From positions 992,001-1,056,000 of the forward strand of contig JAWPGT010000002.1 in the NCBI GenBank assembly GCA_034638255.1: DNA of 64,000 nucleotides, given 5' to 3'. A program made the translations under genes and the position numbers. This document shows, piece after piece, positions 45,919-57,378 of this stretch. The stretch's first letter is position 1, and every line of letters begins with the position of its first letter. The notes beneath the pieces are model-generated. The model ran no database searches. It worked only from the letters and a program-made list of their open reading frames with translations, and had not been told where the DNA came from. This DNA comes from Coprinus comatus. Lineage: Eukaryota; Basidiomycota; Agaricomycetes; Agaricales; Agaricaceae.

Positions 45919-47522
45919 GTTCCCCTGTTGAGTCATACACGTTTTCGTTTTCGCCGCTGTGATATACTCTCGCGTTTAATTACAATGATCGTATTTTCGT
46001 TCGATCAACCCCAAAACCTTGCTTTATCTGTTTTTGAATGAAAGTACCCTATGATAACAACAGATTATCATGTAAAAAAGGTGTTGAGGCAAAACAGGGA
46101 TGACGGAAAAACGTTTTGTACGTTTTCGAATACATAACATGGAGAAATTTTTCTGACATAAAGGCGCTGTAGCTCAGATAATATTATATGGATCCTGGGC
46201 TGCGGAGACAAGCAGTTTATTCAAACGATTAAATGATTGTTTAATAAGGAAATCATCGAGATCATAAGACTGAGGGGGAGGCAAATTAAAATTTCCCAGC
46301 TCCCCAAAACCTGGATAGTGAATGTTTGGTTAATTGCATTGAACCTGCTGACATCCAAAATTAAAGAGAAAAAAATGTTCATTGACATGCCTCGGAGAAA
46401 AAGAGACAGAAACAGATGACCTGGAACTCGAAAAATATAAACTCTCAAACCCCGAAAACGATTCCTCGAACTTCCACTTTAAATTTTCCCAACTGCAGAA
46501 ATTGGAGTCCCGGCAACGGATATTTATGTCACATAGAAAACCAAACATAGTCTAGTGCGGGTCTAAATCTAAATTGTAACAAACAGCTCGCTTGGTAATA
46601 AAAAAAAAAGTTGTTTAGATCAGTGACTTCACTTTTTTTTTCTTGGAACTAACCCAAATAAACCTTACGACTCACACGCACGTATACCTAGTACACTCAA
46701 CAACGTGTTTGGAAATAAAATCGAAAAACTAAGACTGAGCCAAGTCCGATTAGGAGAAGGCAATTGAACGTTTCTTGTCACTCGCTTAGTACCATAAAAA
46801 AAAAACTGGCATCTTTCAGATTTGAAATTTTAATGATACATATTTATCCTCGAACTCGTTTAATTTCCAATCTCTCATGCTTTGTTTTTCCCAAAATGTG
46901 ATACACATCTATTAAAAACGCTATCCTCAATAGCTCCCAGATGGCTCCACCTTTATTCCATTACACCATTCATAATACCCTAATAGAATAGAAATATCAG
47001 AAAGCAACATCGCCCTGACCAGGATTGTCCAAAACCCCCGCCGATCCGATATACTTATCATACTGTTGGAGGAGTCCCAAGATAAAACCAGGGTTGATCC
47101 CAGTTTGGGTATGGGTCAAAATCGGTTACCAACAGAAGATCTGGGGCACAATGACGAACGCTCGCGGAGTTTCGACTGACTGAATGATCTCCCCATCTGC
47201 ATCATTAATCATTCTATGATGAACAAAAACAGATATGGAATCTTATTGGCTCTTAGGTACAGGCAGATGGATTGATTGCACTTCGATGAACAAGGTTGCA
47301 CTTTGTTCAGACTGGTTATTAGAATTCCCGTTGTCGTCATATATTAGTTGCCCCTTTCCGTTGCCAAATGATATGTTCTTTTCGATATATAGTACAAAAA
47401 AATCTAAAGGAGTGTAGACAGGCTTCGATAGCAAAGAAGCCATCGGGAGGCTATTGTAACTACTTATAGAGTCCCAGAACCCTGGTGAGGTCCAAACCAT
47501 AAAGATGGATATATAAAAAAAA

Positions 47523-48521
47523 CTATGACCAATAACCTGTTGTTTCTGCCTCTGTATCAACAGAAACCAATGGTTGGCTTGTTGCGACATGGTTTGTACG
47601 GAAAGGAGATTCCGCCATGTGATTGCCCCTCTCGAGATCATTACATGGGTCTGGAGAAAGGAAAGCCCGACTCTCCTCTGAATCGTCACGAGCGACTGTC
47701 GGATCATCGTCTTGGAGTTCTTCATCAACTGCTCTTCTGGCTATAATGGAAAGGTACACAAGAATGACGATGCAGAGGAGAATACCAGCAGCGGTCCACA
47801 TTCTTGCGACGGTGTCTGCGCTTTGATCTTCTTCGATTGTTTTTACGGAGGAATCAAGATGGTAGTCTCTGAAGGAGTGTATTGAGGCACCAAGACTGGT
47901 ATGGATGATGACCTTGAACAGAGATAGTGCAGTGCACACGGTATATGTATGAAGAGAGAGGGTTGGGGAGGCAGCAAGAAGGCAGTTCATGACATTGTAG
48001 GGGTATGGAGCAAGACGGATAAGAAAGAGAAGCTTTGGGCGCTTTTCGATTGCGCGGACAACGCGTTTGATTGTAACATACGAGTTTAGCCACCTGGCAA
48101 TGGAGTTGCGGAGGAGAGAGCGAGAGACTAGGAATACAAAGAGCGCGCCAGACAACGCGGCAAAATAAGAGATAATAGCGCCGGTCCACGGACCAAAGGT
48201 ATAACCTGACAATATAATGAGGGTAGAGTAGAGCGGGATCGGAGCTAGAGAGAGATATTGTTAGAAGGGCCCTGAGGAGGAGTTAAAGAAGACTCACGTA
48301 TAGTAGTCAGAAAGATGAGAAAGAAAAGAGTTGCTTGTCCGTATTCATTTGATCGCAACAGAAAGGAAAGGTCGTCGAGCACTGAAAATGGATAAGCGAG
48401 GCATTAAGAGGGCCAAGAGAGGCAGCGCACCTTGGAAGAGCTCATTCTTGTATATTGTGAAGGCGACGACAAAGGCGAGACTTGTGAGGGCGTAGAGAAT
48501 AAGGGGCATCCATGATTTCAT
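47523..48521 (-). CDS. TVP38: Tvp38/TMEM64 (SNARE-associated, VTT/DedA-type) membrane protein
   Basis: Tvp38-family proteins sit in Golgi or ER membranes and share the VTT/DedA fold, with roles in lipid distribution and vesicle trafficking. Exon 1 starts at 48521 (MKSWMPLILYALTSLAFVVA), with introns at about 48431 and 48298 joining VLDDLSFLLRSNEYGQATLF and PPIPLYSTLIILSGYTFGPW. The VTT core has the re-entrant helix motif LSGYTFGPWTGAIISYFAA, the ARWLNSYVTIKRVVRAIEKR loop, LLFLIRLAPYPYNVMNCLLA, and SLFKVIIHTSLGASIHSFRD. A further helix (AGILLCIVILVYLSIIAR) leads to a polar Ser/Asp-rich tail of 70 residues. About 305 residues in total. It lies head-to-head with the small membrane protein gene, 83 bp apart. 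Confidence 0.9.
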
Positions 48522-48604
48522 GGGGGCGGGAGGAGTGAGTGGTGGTTGTGGTGATGGTGACTGTGTGTGATTTCCCCACGGTGGTGGCTTGCCAGCTGAC
48601 GTCC

Positions 48605-48946
48605 ATGTTCCTCCTCAGACCTCGTGCTGCACGGTCCTATTCCTCCCTGCCCCCATCACCACATGCCCAATGGTACTCCGACGTCCTTCCGCCCATGATC
48701 CCTATCTTTCTCCTGGGCTCAGCCGTCTACCTCGTATGTTACCGTGTTCTCTCTCCCTTCACAATATTCACCTCTCTCCAGGGTCTCCAGCTCACCCAGC
48801 TCAAGCTTGCCCATGAAAAATATATCGATGAATCTACCCAATATATACAACAACTCGAGCATGATATCGCCACCCTTCGTGCCAAACGCCTCACTGCCCC
48901 ACCACCAGAACACCACCCCATTGCTAAAAAAACTTCCTGGTGGTGA
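48605..48946 (+). CDS. Small mitochondrial-type single-pass membrane protein
   Basis: Exons 48605-48733 and 48782-48946 give 97 residues. The N-terminus MFLLRPRAARSYSSLPPSPH is Arg/Ser-rich without acidic residues, typical of a mitochondrial presequence with a possible cut near RSYSS. One hydrophobic helix (LPPMIPIFLLGSAVYL) is followed by a coiled-coil tail (QLKLAHEKYIDESTQYIQQL, EHDIATLRAKRLT). I do not recognise a named family, but the layout matches small inner-membrane assembly factors. The upstream in-frame ATG/GTG codons at about 48533 would give a Val-rich, unlikely start. It shares an 83-bp G-rich promoter interval with TVP38 and ends 30 bp before the PEX11 stop on the other strand. 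Confidence 0.7.
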   Translation: MFLLRPRAARSYSSLPPSPHAQWYSDVLPPMIPIFLLGSAVYLVCYRVLSPFTIFTSLQGLQLTQLKLAHEKYIDESTQYIQQLEHDIATLRAKRLTAPPPEHHPIAKKTSWW

Positions 48947-48976
48947 TTTATTACGTCTACCTATCTATATACACCA

Positions 48977-50431
48977 TCAGGCACCCGAACAAAATAAAAT
49001 GGTATATGTACCCAAATCAGCTCGACAGTGCAACCTTGAGAAGCGAAGTCTTGTGTCGGTTATATGCCTTGGCGGAACTAGAGTACCCCAGCTTAGAAGT
49101 TTGATTCTGTTCCTTAGTATACTTATCACGTACCTGAGAATAGCCGACGAGAGACCCGTAAAAGCTTTGACACTATCTCTCGCCCGTTTGATATGGAAGA
49201 GTTCATAAGCTGGCATCACGTCCTCAGCCCCTTCTCATCATTCTCCATTCCAACAAAGAATACTCACAGACAAAGATCAGATCCATTATAAGCTTCGCTC
49301 GAGAGATTTGCAGCCAGTAGTCTTGCTTCTGTAGGCGCCCAAGTTCCTTCTCATCCAACTTTGTCGAGGCCGGCTTCGACTTGGCCGTCGCTCCCGTCAT
49401 TGATTCATTGTATAGACGACCTTCCACTGATCAACTTATTAGCCGGGAACATACATTATATATGACATCACATTGCTGACCTTCGTGTTGCAAACTTGTA
49501 ATCATTTGTTTCTCCACAGCATTTTCAACTAACCCAACCAGCGTGGAGAGGAACCAACACCAGTCCGAGAAACGTCCTGCACGTTCCCCAATTTTCTTTC
49601 CAAGCAGTCCTATCTTTGACCACGTCGCCACATCGTCTGCAATTGCGTTCACTAATTCAAGTAGTACTGGAGGGGGTGCATATAGCACCGTATGCAGGAA
49701 CGGTCTCTGTGTCTTTTTGCTGCTTTCTGTCGACTGTTCAGCAGAGAATGGAACCGTTTGCTGGGCCGTGATGGCTGTTAGTGGTTGCAACCAATTGAAA
49801 AGCAGTAGCATTTTTCTACAATTATGTGTTAACAATAACCTCAACATCACAGCTAGAACCAAACCTGGTCGTCGAGAGCCCGGACGCGGTATCCAATAAG
49901 CGTTTTACGAACTGCACCTCTGCGTCTGGTCGTTTCGACCTTTTCCAAATAGGACTGGTAGCAATGCGCCCATGGAATAGTAAATATACTCGAATAGAAT
50001 ATTGAATAAGTTTCTATAACAGCATATACATTTATTTCATCATATTTCATGATGCGCACGACTGTACTCACAAATGCCTTATCACGGCCATAACTAGTAA
50101 GAAACATCTCCCGCCATACTGCCTCCTTCCCGATACTCTTCTCGACCTCTTTTACTCTATCTTCTTCTTCGTCTATCTCTTCGTCGTCGTCTTCCGCTGC
50201 AACTTGCTCGTCTTGTTCCTGTTTTGTTTCGTATACGCTCGAGCCATAGACTTGTGAAGAGTTGGAGATGATTGAGGCACGCGGTGTGCGAGGTGGATGT
50301 GAGGACAGCGGATTCATTTGAAACGATGCACTGGTATCGTACGTCGCGGAATAATATTGACTGTCGGGGTGGTGTGAGCCTGAGGCATGCTCCAAATGAT
50401 TGCCTGGCCCGGGGAATATGATTGACGACAT
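48977..50431 (-). CDS. PEX11: Pex11-type peroxisomal membrane protein
   Basis: Pex11 proteins elongate and divide peroxisomes. The model starts at 50431 (MSSIIFPGPGNHLEHASGSH), an unusually long polar N-terminal extension of about 120 residues with an acidic run (EDDDEEIDEEEDRV). After KAFKLIQYSIRVYLLFHG comes the Pex11 domain: RFSDWCWFLSTLVGLVENAV, LQKQDYWLQISRAKLIMDLI, and ELFHIKRARDSVKAFTGLSS, with about five introns in phase. The C-terminal residues after SAILSWGTLVPP differ from usual Pex11 ends and are Arg/Cys-rich. The extension suggests a Pex11-like paralogue with a regulatory head, not the shortest Pex11 form. Ends 30 bp from the gene on the other strand. Confidence 0.8.
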
Positions 50432-50584
50432 GGTATATAGGAAATTAGAGAGAGAGAGACGCAAGGAAATAGCAGTAATGAAGGATTTGACGCGAAGAAG
50501 TGAATTCACGTGGATCTGCGATACAACCAAACAATGCACAAATAGCCACCCCTGACTACATTCAACACTACTGACCGTTTGCTT

Positions 50585-51188
50585 ATGGCCTATACACGTC
50601 CATCTGGCCTCCGCTCTCCTGCACTAGATTCACGCTCAGATGCTTCATCGCCCAGGCCACAGCCAAAATCTCCCAAGTTCGACTCTGAGTCTTTGAAGAC
50701 GTACATGAAAAAACTATTATCTTCTACACTGGGGAATTCTACGTGGCCTGATAAAGACAAGCAAGACCGCGTCAAGTCTTGGAATAGGGAGATAGCAGAA
50801 CGAGTCAAGGAGAGAATGATGGAAATACAACCCCGTGGATAGTACGTTCAACTCTTTTCCTGGACTGGAGACAACTCTCTGAAATCTTGTATGCACTTCC
50901 TATAGTAAATATGTTGTAATTACACAGATATGTGAGAATCTAGGTCAAGGAGGAAGGTATAACAGACAATTTCATAAATAATAATCCCATACCGACGTTT
51001 GGACATGTGATCGCTACAGACTAGATATGATCTCCCACTGGGAAGAACATGACGTCGTCGCCAAAGAAATGTTTGCCAACGTGAGCCTGCAATCTTCAAG
51101 ATCAAAAAAACGGTCGCTGACATCCGTCTATTTTTCCTGCTTTAAGGATTCTATCGTGTGCATGTGCATTGCTCTAGCCATCTCATAA
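50585..51188 (+). CDS. Dynein light chain, Tctex-1 type
   Basis: Tctex light chains bind the dynein intermediate chain and cargo. Exons 50585-50841, 50906-50956, 51020-51080 and 51147-51188 give 136 residues. The first 38 residues are a Ser/Pro/Arg-rich extension. The domain runs SLKTYMKKLLSSTLGNSTWP, VKSWNREIAERVKERMMEIQ, PRGYKYVVITQICENLGQGG, RLDMISHWEEHDVVAKEMFA, and DSIVCMCIALAIS, the expected helix-helix-strand order with the final swapped beta strand. The three introns (64, 63 and 66 nt) are in phase. The start is ATG 50585; an in-frame TTG before it was ignored. It is divergent from PEX11 with a 153-bp gap. Confidence 0.9.
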
Positions 51189-54100
51189 TAAATCCACCTG
51201 TCACATAACGGGGAGTATGCACCAGCATGCTGTATTCCGGAGATACCCAGCATTACAAACATAGATGGGAAGTGTGTCTTTCAACCTTTCCTATTGAATG
51301 TTTAATCAAGAGCGTGACCCAAACCGCCTAAGATCAATCATCAAACCATCGCCATCTTCGAGTTTGTGTTCCCTTCTGCCGCACCATTCTCCGCGGTTCG
51401 ACCCTTTTACCTTCTTTCGAAGTTTCAAAGGAACGAAGAAACGGACGATCTGGAATACTCATTCCATCAATTGATGTTCTGTCCAACCATTTGTTCGACT
51501 CGGAAGTTTGCATTACACTTGTCCAATGTCACATCCTTTGATGTATTCCTTCTCTCACTCACTTAATAGTCCTTTGATCTCTCAAGGAAAGTTTTTCTCG
51601 AAAAGGGGACTGCTTCTGCGAGCCATCTATCCCCACTAGACCATATATTGGAGTACGTTAAAGTTTGGGTGATTGCTTACTCTCGATGCGCTTCAAGCTT
51701 AGTGCACGACACCTTGGGTATGTATGTCACATCAGCTCAACTTTTTCACCAACAATAACTGATCACAATCAATGTTGCAAATGATTGCGTGGTTGAATCT
51801 CATGTGGTACTTGGAGGTTTAAGTGCTTGGATAGGTTGTTGGTTTAATTCCAGAAAAACCGATCATCGTCGTGGGTTTTGTGTACTATTGAATATCTGCA
51901 GACTATCGACACAAATTTACTTGCTACAACACAGAGCCGATTGGCAGCGCAATGGGTATCAGCACATGTGAGAGAGCACCACAAAGTAATCCTACCAGAT
52001 GACCTCCCTATCTATATTCCACCCCCCTAACTCCGTTAACTGTTTTGACAGTGCTCAACACCTACTAATATAGCGCCTTAATACATATCCTATCTTAGTG
52101 CCCATACAATGCCCCATCTCCCTCGGTTTTATCGGTCATTCACTCGGATATCCTTGAGGAAGGAATACATTTCGCAGAATTCCTTCTCTACATACCTGAC
52201 TATTGCTGGATACAAATGGTTAAACGTATCACCTCGGGCAGTATGAAACGACCACATGATAACCTCTTTTTTACGCGTATGACTTACTACACTGTACTAA
52301 ATACATTCGCTTATCACCATTAACCGCTTGCAGCTAAAAATAACTTCCGACCAAGGGCGTTCCGTCTCGGTTTTGGTTCCCTCCAATGACTGCTAAACTG
52401 AGACGTTATGTACTCCATGGTATAACCATTCCATCTAAGTGACATCCAGTCAATCAGAAAGACGCAATAATCATTCCCAGATCTATGACTAAATGGTTCT
52501 AGTAACTACCTCTCAAGCCTCGTACACTTTACTCACTCCACTTGTTATCTTTGGATGTTTTGCTGTTCATTTAACTAATAAATGATCAACACCCATGAGG
52601 TTGTCCTTTTTTTGTGTCTTCGGATGCGCGGGACACTGCCACTAAATATTGTTGTCAATACACTAACTATCCTCAATTGGGCTGTCTTCGCTCCCGTTCT
52701 TCTACCCATTTATATTTAGGTTTAAAGACTCTTCGGGAGAAATAATTCCTTGGAAAAGTTGCGGATTTAAGTGGGCTCGATTCATATAGTGTTGTCAGAA
52801 AGATTTTTTATGCTCAGTTTCATTTTATAGTACATACTTATGGGAGTTGGTACATAGCGGACTCTGGTCCATCAATAGATTTATGAGCTGTGGTGAAATG
52901 GGGATGAGCAGGGTCACTTGAGTATGTCTTCTCTACCGAAAATCCACTTGATGCAGATAAGTATGGACCATAATCAGATTATGATTATACTATCTGATGT
53001 AACTAAGTTTAAAGGTATGCGCACACAAAGTAAGTCCGAGCAAGTTATTTTTATTATTGTATTTGTAATGTGGGAATCTCAAGTATTACATGTAGCTAGG
53101 GTTAGGGTTAGCACAGAAAACCTGCATAAAAAAGAGCCTGCCCAGCCAGAGTGGCCGAAGCAGGACAGGAAAATATTGAGACGGTGCATGAGCCGAAGCC
53201 CATACAAACCGCAGACGTCCTCTGAGGACAAGGTCGCCGTGCTATGGAGGACTTCCACGGCCCACAAACCCAGGTACTTGAAGGAGCTTATGCCATCAAG
53301 GTAAGTATGAGTTGTTCAAATCTTGGCGCGCAGATTATATACTTTGCAAACCGCGCACGGACCATGTATGTGATTACCAATCATATTCTTTATTCATACT
53401 CTAGGCGTTTGTTGTTCAAGAACTATAGTTATACATCCGTGTTATCTCGAGAGTTACTGGAGAATATTGGTTCCAGGGACGGTGTTGAACTTTTTCACAT
53501 AGTATTTTACATTCTTATCAGTGTAAATACATTGGATCTTGTATGTAGCACAGTGAAACGGCGGTGGGTTGCTGTGAGCACAAGTACATTGGATAATAAT
53601 CCGATAACCAAATAGCCTGACCCAGACTTACGAACGAAAAGCTTCCCGAGTCGGAAACAGAAGAGTAACCTAGAGTAGCACTACCAAGATACTCTATACC
53701 TTGGTCGCTTAATTGCTGTCTCTTGATAAATATCACGAAGGGGCAACCCTTCAGATCATCAGAAGTACAAATACACAACCCTGCATGGCGACACTTTTTA
53801 CAGATATTTTTCGGGCACGCCGAGATAACTACACAGCAAATCAATGATGTGGGTTGATTATTCGGATGTGTGTATGGTATATGTAGGCAGGAAATTCATT
53901 TGATTTCCCAAGCTACACTCAGTAAGTGGGTACATCCAGAAACCATCACGACTGTCTTGAGATCGATGATGACCTGTCACTCAAGGTCAAGGGGTCCAAA
54001 ATCTATTTCTTCCATGAGGAAATTGTAATTCCGAAAAAGACAGTCTCTCCCCCGATCAAACTGTCGCCAGAAACAGAAACTCGCTTAGTGAACCCTGAAC

Positions 54101-55024
54101 ACACTCACGCCTTCAAGACAATATTTTATCATCCAATCCGCCGACACACCATCTCCGTTGCAATATGACGATAATCCGATCATAGGAACATTACGATGTC
54201 CAACAAATTTCTTATTTCTCTTTCACCCTCTTTCACCTGTGTGAAAGTGTTTGTTTATCATGTTGTCCGTGATCGATCTTGGCTCAGCACTTGGGTCCGA
54301 CAATGGACATCATACACTTTCCTGAACATGTTGTTAGAACCCACCCTATAAATAAATAGAGCATGAGACGGTATGCGAACCGTCAACCCAGTGGATAATA
54401 TAATCAATCAATTGCAAGATGCAATGTACTACTTTTCATGATCACCGGTTCGATGTTTTCATGTTATCTCCTCCACCCGACCCTCGAGTCAAAATGTACA
54501 CCCTTGAATTAAATAAGATAAACGTGTTCCCCTACTTTTATTCATACACATCGATGACAAATCCAAGTCTTCCCGAAATCCAATCTGATTCAATTCATCA
54601 ACACATCAACACGGTGGATGATCTTCTTTGTTTCGAAACTTCAACTTCGCGAAGCATGCCCTATTGTACGATGAGATCCCCTTGGTTAATGACATAACGA
54701 ATTGCTGAACTTTAGACTGGAATGATTTGATTAGTTCTGGTGATTTTTTTTTTCATTACGAGCCAAGAGGCATTATATGGGAGCACCATTGGATTACAGC
54801 AAATTGAAAGATGGAGCCAAGGTAGAAATACACAAATGCAAGGAGATATACTAAGGAGAGCAATATTACAAATGTACCACGCCGTCAAGCCATAATCGAG
54901 GCTAACGTCCGCCAGAATGAATGAATATATGATATAAGTTGTTCCAACCAAATTCAGGGAATGCAAACTTGGTGTGCAGGCTTGTAGCGAGCAAGACGGG
55001 AACTAAGAAGCATATGCGAATCTG
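51189..55024. other. Gene-poor region with possible relics
   Basis: 3.8 kb without a confident gene. It contains a telomere-like motif at 53097, a GC-richer patch at 53140-53310 with an intron-donor-like end, and open frames at 53518-53844 (-), 53926-54168 (+) and 54419-54697 (+) that look partly protein-like but match no family known to me. A TATAAATA box at about 54346 precedes the last frame. The final part is the 3' flank of the Rck-type kinase gene. No terminal inverted repeats or transposase motifs were seen. Confidence 0.5.
53097..53110 (+). repeat. Interstitial telomere-like repeat
   Basis: TAGGGTTAGGGTTA, a little over two units of the TTAGGG repeat used at most fungal telomeres. 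Too short to be a chromosome end; it may mark an old repair event, or be chance. Confidence 0.5.
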
Positions 55025-57378
55025 CTATGTATTCACGAGGCTACCAACGGATAGTTCGGGTTCCGATGGTGGAGGGTTGGGGTGTATGCCTGTCGTTTGC
55101 ATAGCGTCAAGCTGGCTAACCACGAGCGGTTGATTAGACAAAGGACTCTTTACTCCAGCCGCGCCTTTTCTATGCCGCCTTCCTAACAGTGTGGCACCCT
55201 GTAGGTCCAGCTCGAAATCCTTACGTCCTCCTTCCCGTTTATGCACCTTCCTATCAGCTACCGGGGCTTTGTGGTTCGAACCTTGATCTCTTTGTCCAGC
55301 ACGGCCCTCCTTCAATTCTTGGGATCTGAGTTGTGTCGTATTCCTATTTCTTTCCCATTCCCCACCTGAACGATATATATCGTCGTCTTCGTCATCTTCG
55401 TTTAGGTTACTGAGGAAACCTCGTTCTCCAGCGCCCCCACGCCCCTTGAATTTACGGCGTCTTGCCCCTTCTTCCTCCATACGATGTACTGCATAAGTAA
55501 TATCAAATGCTTCTTTGAGCGTAGCGATCCCTGGACTTCTCCCTTCGTATTCACGACCACCTCGGGCAGCGGAAAGTAACGGGGAGTCGAGAGGTTTCCC
55601 TGATAATACATCTTTGCCGTGTAATAATGGTGTCGGTGGGGGTGGGGGGGCAGGTGCCGCTCTGCACCAAGGGTGTGCCAAAAATTCATCAATAGTATAT
55701 CTTTGTGCAGGATCCACACAGAGTAAATGGGTAATCAGATCTTTGGCTAGAGGGGGCGTGAGATGGGACGACAAATCAACGTGAAGCAAACTCACCACTA
55801 TGGCCAATATCATCCCACCAAGGACTCAAAAAAGTGTAATGGCCTCGCGCAACTTTCTCTGTCAAGATGTTGATACTCTCGTCATAAAACGGCGGGAAAC
55901 CGCATAGAAATGTATACAGGACACATCCTAATGCCCACATGTCAACACTCTTACTGTAACGTTCGTCTTTGACTATTTCTGGGGCAGTATAGCCGACAGT
56001 TCCACACGGCGTCATTGTTTCCTCGTTCCACACGATTTTGCTTAGGCCGAAGTCCGCAATTTTGACTTTTCCAATACCACCTCCACCTATGCCAACAAGA
56101 AATTCTCCCTCATCTTCTTTGCCTTCGTCGTAAGGGCGAATAACAGGGTGTTTGGAAGGAACTATATCAATGCGCTCGAAGAGAATGTTCTCTGGTTTGA
56201 TGTCGCGATGTACAACGCCGCGTTCCTCGTGCAGATATCTAATGCCATTGGCGACTTGAAGAATAACGTGGCGCGCCAAATTCTCGCTAAAATAAGTGAG
56301 TTTTACGATCTGGTGAAAAAGTTCTCCTCCTTCCATTACTAGTTGCAAGATCATTAGTACACACCAAAGTTTGGCGAAAGTGCGCAGAAAATCACACACG
56401 TTCCAGGATCAAAAAATAGTGTTCAGGAGATTCAAAGAAGTTGTAAAGCTTGATTATTGAAGGATGATTAATACCACGCATGATTTGAACCTCTGCAAAC
56501 CGTTTCAGTTTTCGAAACAGCGTCTACAATACAAACATACCTTTGAGGATGTTTGCACGCTGGGAAAGGAAGTAGAGTCAGGAACCATGTACTGAACGAA
56601 TCATCAAGGCTAAAAAAAAATCGAAGAGAAAACTGCACCTCTGTCACGCGTCGCTTGAATTGTTGATTCAAGTGCTTTTCACCGGCCTGAGCGTCGGTGA
56701 AAAAAGCGTACAGAGAAGAAGGTGGGGGGTGTTCAGTGAGTGATAGATATACGAAGGTAAAAAGGGACTATCACAAAGAAAATAAACACTAACCTGCGAA
56801 GCATTGAGCTCATACTTGCGTACAACCTTGACTGCAAATAACGATAGATAAGAGTCGGAACGGATCAGGAGGGGATTGGAGCACAAACTAGCCACTTTTT
56901 TTCCACTTGTGAGATCAACCGCATTATACACGTTCGAAAAGGCACCGCTAGAGATATGGATCAGGAACTGATCACTGGGTAAACAGGCAGATGACTGACT
57001 CGCCCATCTTCTCGAGGAGCTTGTAATTCTCGAGACCCTTATATGACGGCATTTTATCCTTGGCTTGTCTTTCCTCTTCGACGAGCGATTCAGCTATTTC
57101 ACGAGGATCGGGTGATTTCAGAGTGGGATTGTCGGGATGGGGAGTTGCGGTTGCCTGGGCAGCCTGCGCTTGTTGGCGAGCACGTGAGGGAACATGGGCA
57201 TGATGGATGTCATCCTCCTTGCGAGACGGTGCAGGGTCGATGCGTTCAGGATGGTTGTGATATTTTCCGTGACGTATAAGATCTAGGAAGGAATAAGGGG
57301 CAGGAAAATGAGGACAGTGTACATTGCAGGGTAAACTCTGACATTACTTTTGAAAGCGTCGACAACACCGGCAGGCAT
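55025..57378 (-). CDS. Rck2/Srk1-type CaMK-group protein kinase
   Basis: Rck/Srk1 kinases act downstream of stress MAP kinases such as Hog1/Sty1. The start at 57378 reads MPAGVVDAFK, joined by an intron to NLIRHGKYHNHPERIDPAPS. The catalytic domain has YKLLEKMGDGAFSNVYNAVD (glycine loop), KKVAIKVVRKYELNASQ (Lys), the catalytic loop HRDIKPENILFE, KIADFGLSKIVW (DFG), TPCGTVGYTAPEIVKDERYS and SVDMWALGCVLYTFLCGFPP. A 30-residue insert before DFG (SKHPVIRPYDEGKEDEGE) is typical of this subfamily. The C-terminal region after DEFLAHPWC is long, basic and Arg/Gly/Asp-rich, with a possible MAPK docking patch (DRKVHKREGGRKDFELDLQ). About seven introns, all in phase. Confidence 0.88.

Larger units (their letters stand above)
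44087..47522. other. Long AT-rich gene-poor region
   Basis: 3.4 kb with no recognised gene. It holds long T runs (about 44166-44188), a GA-rich patch (about 45479-45500), two microsatellites and many short open frames without family resemblance. The last 500 bases are the 3' flank of the Tvp38-type gene. It may carry long untranslated or regulatory sequence of the HSF-type gene. No inverted terminal repeats were seen. Confidence 0.6.

Noticed and set aside
46163..46178. tRNA-like start GGCGCTGTAGCTCAG
   Set aside because: No matching T-arm or B box downstream and no acceptor stem pairing.
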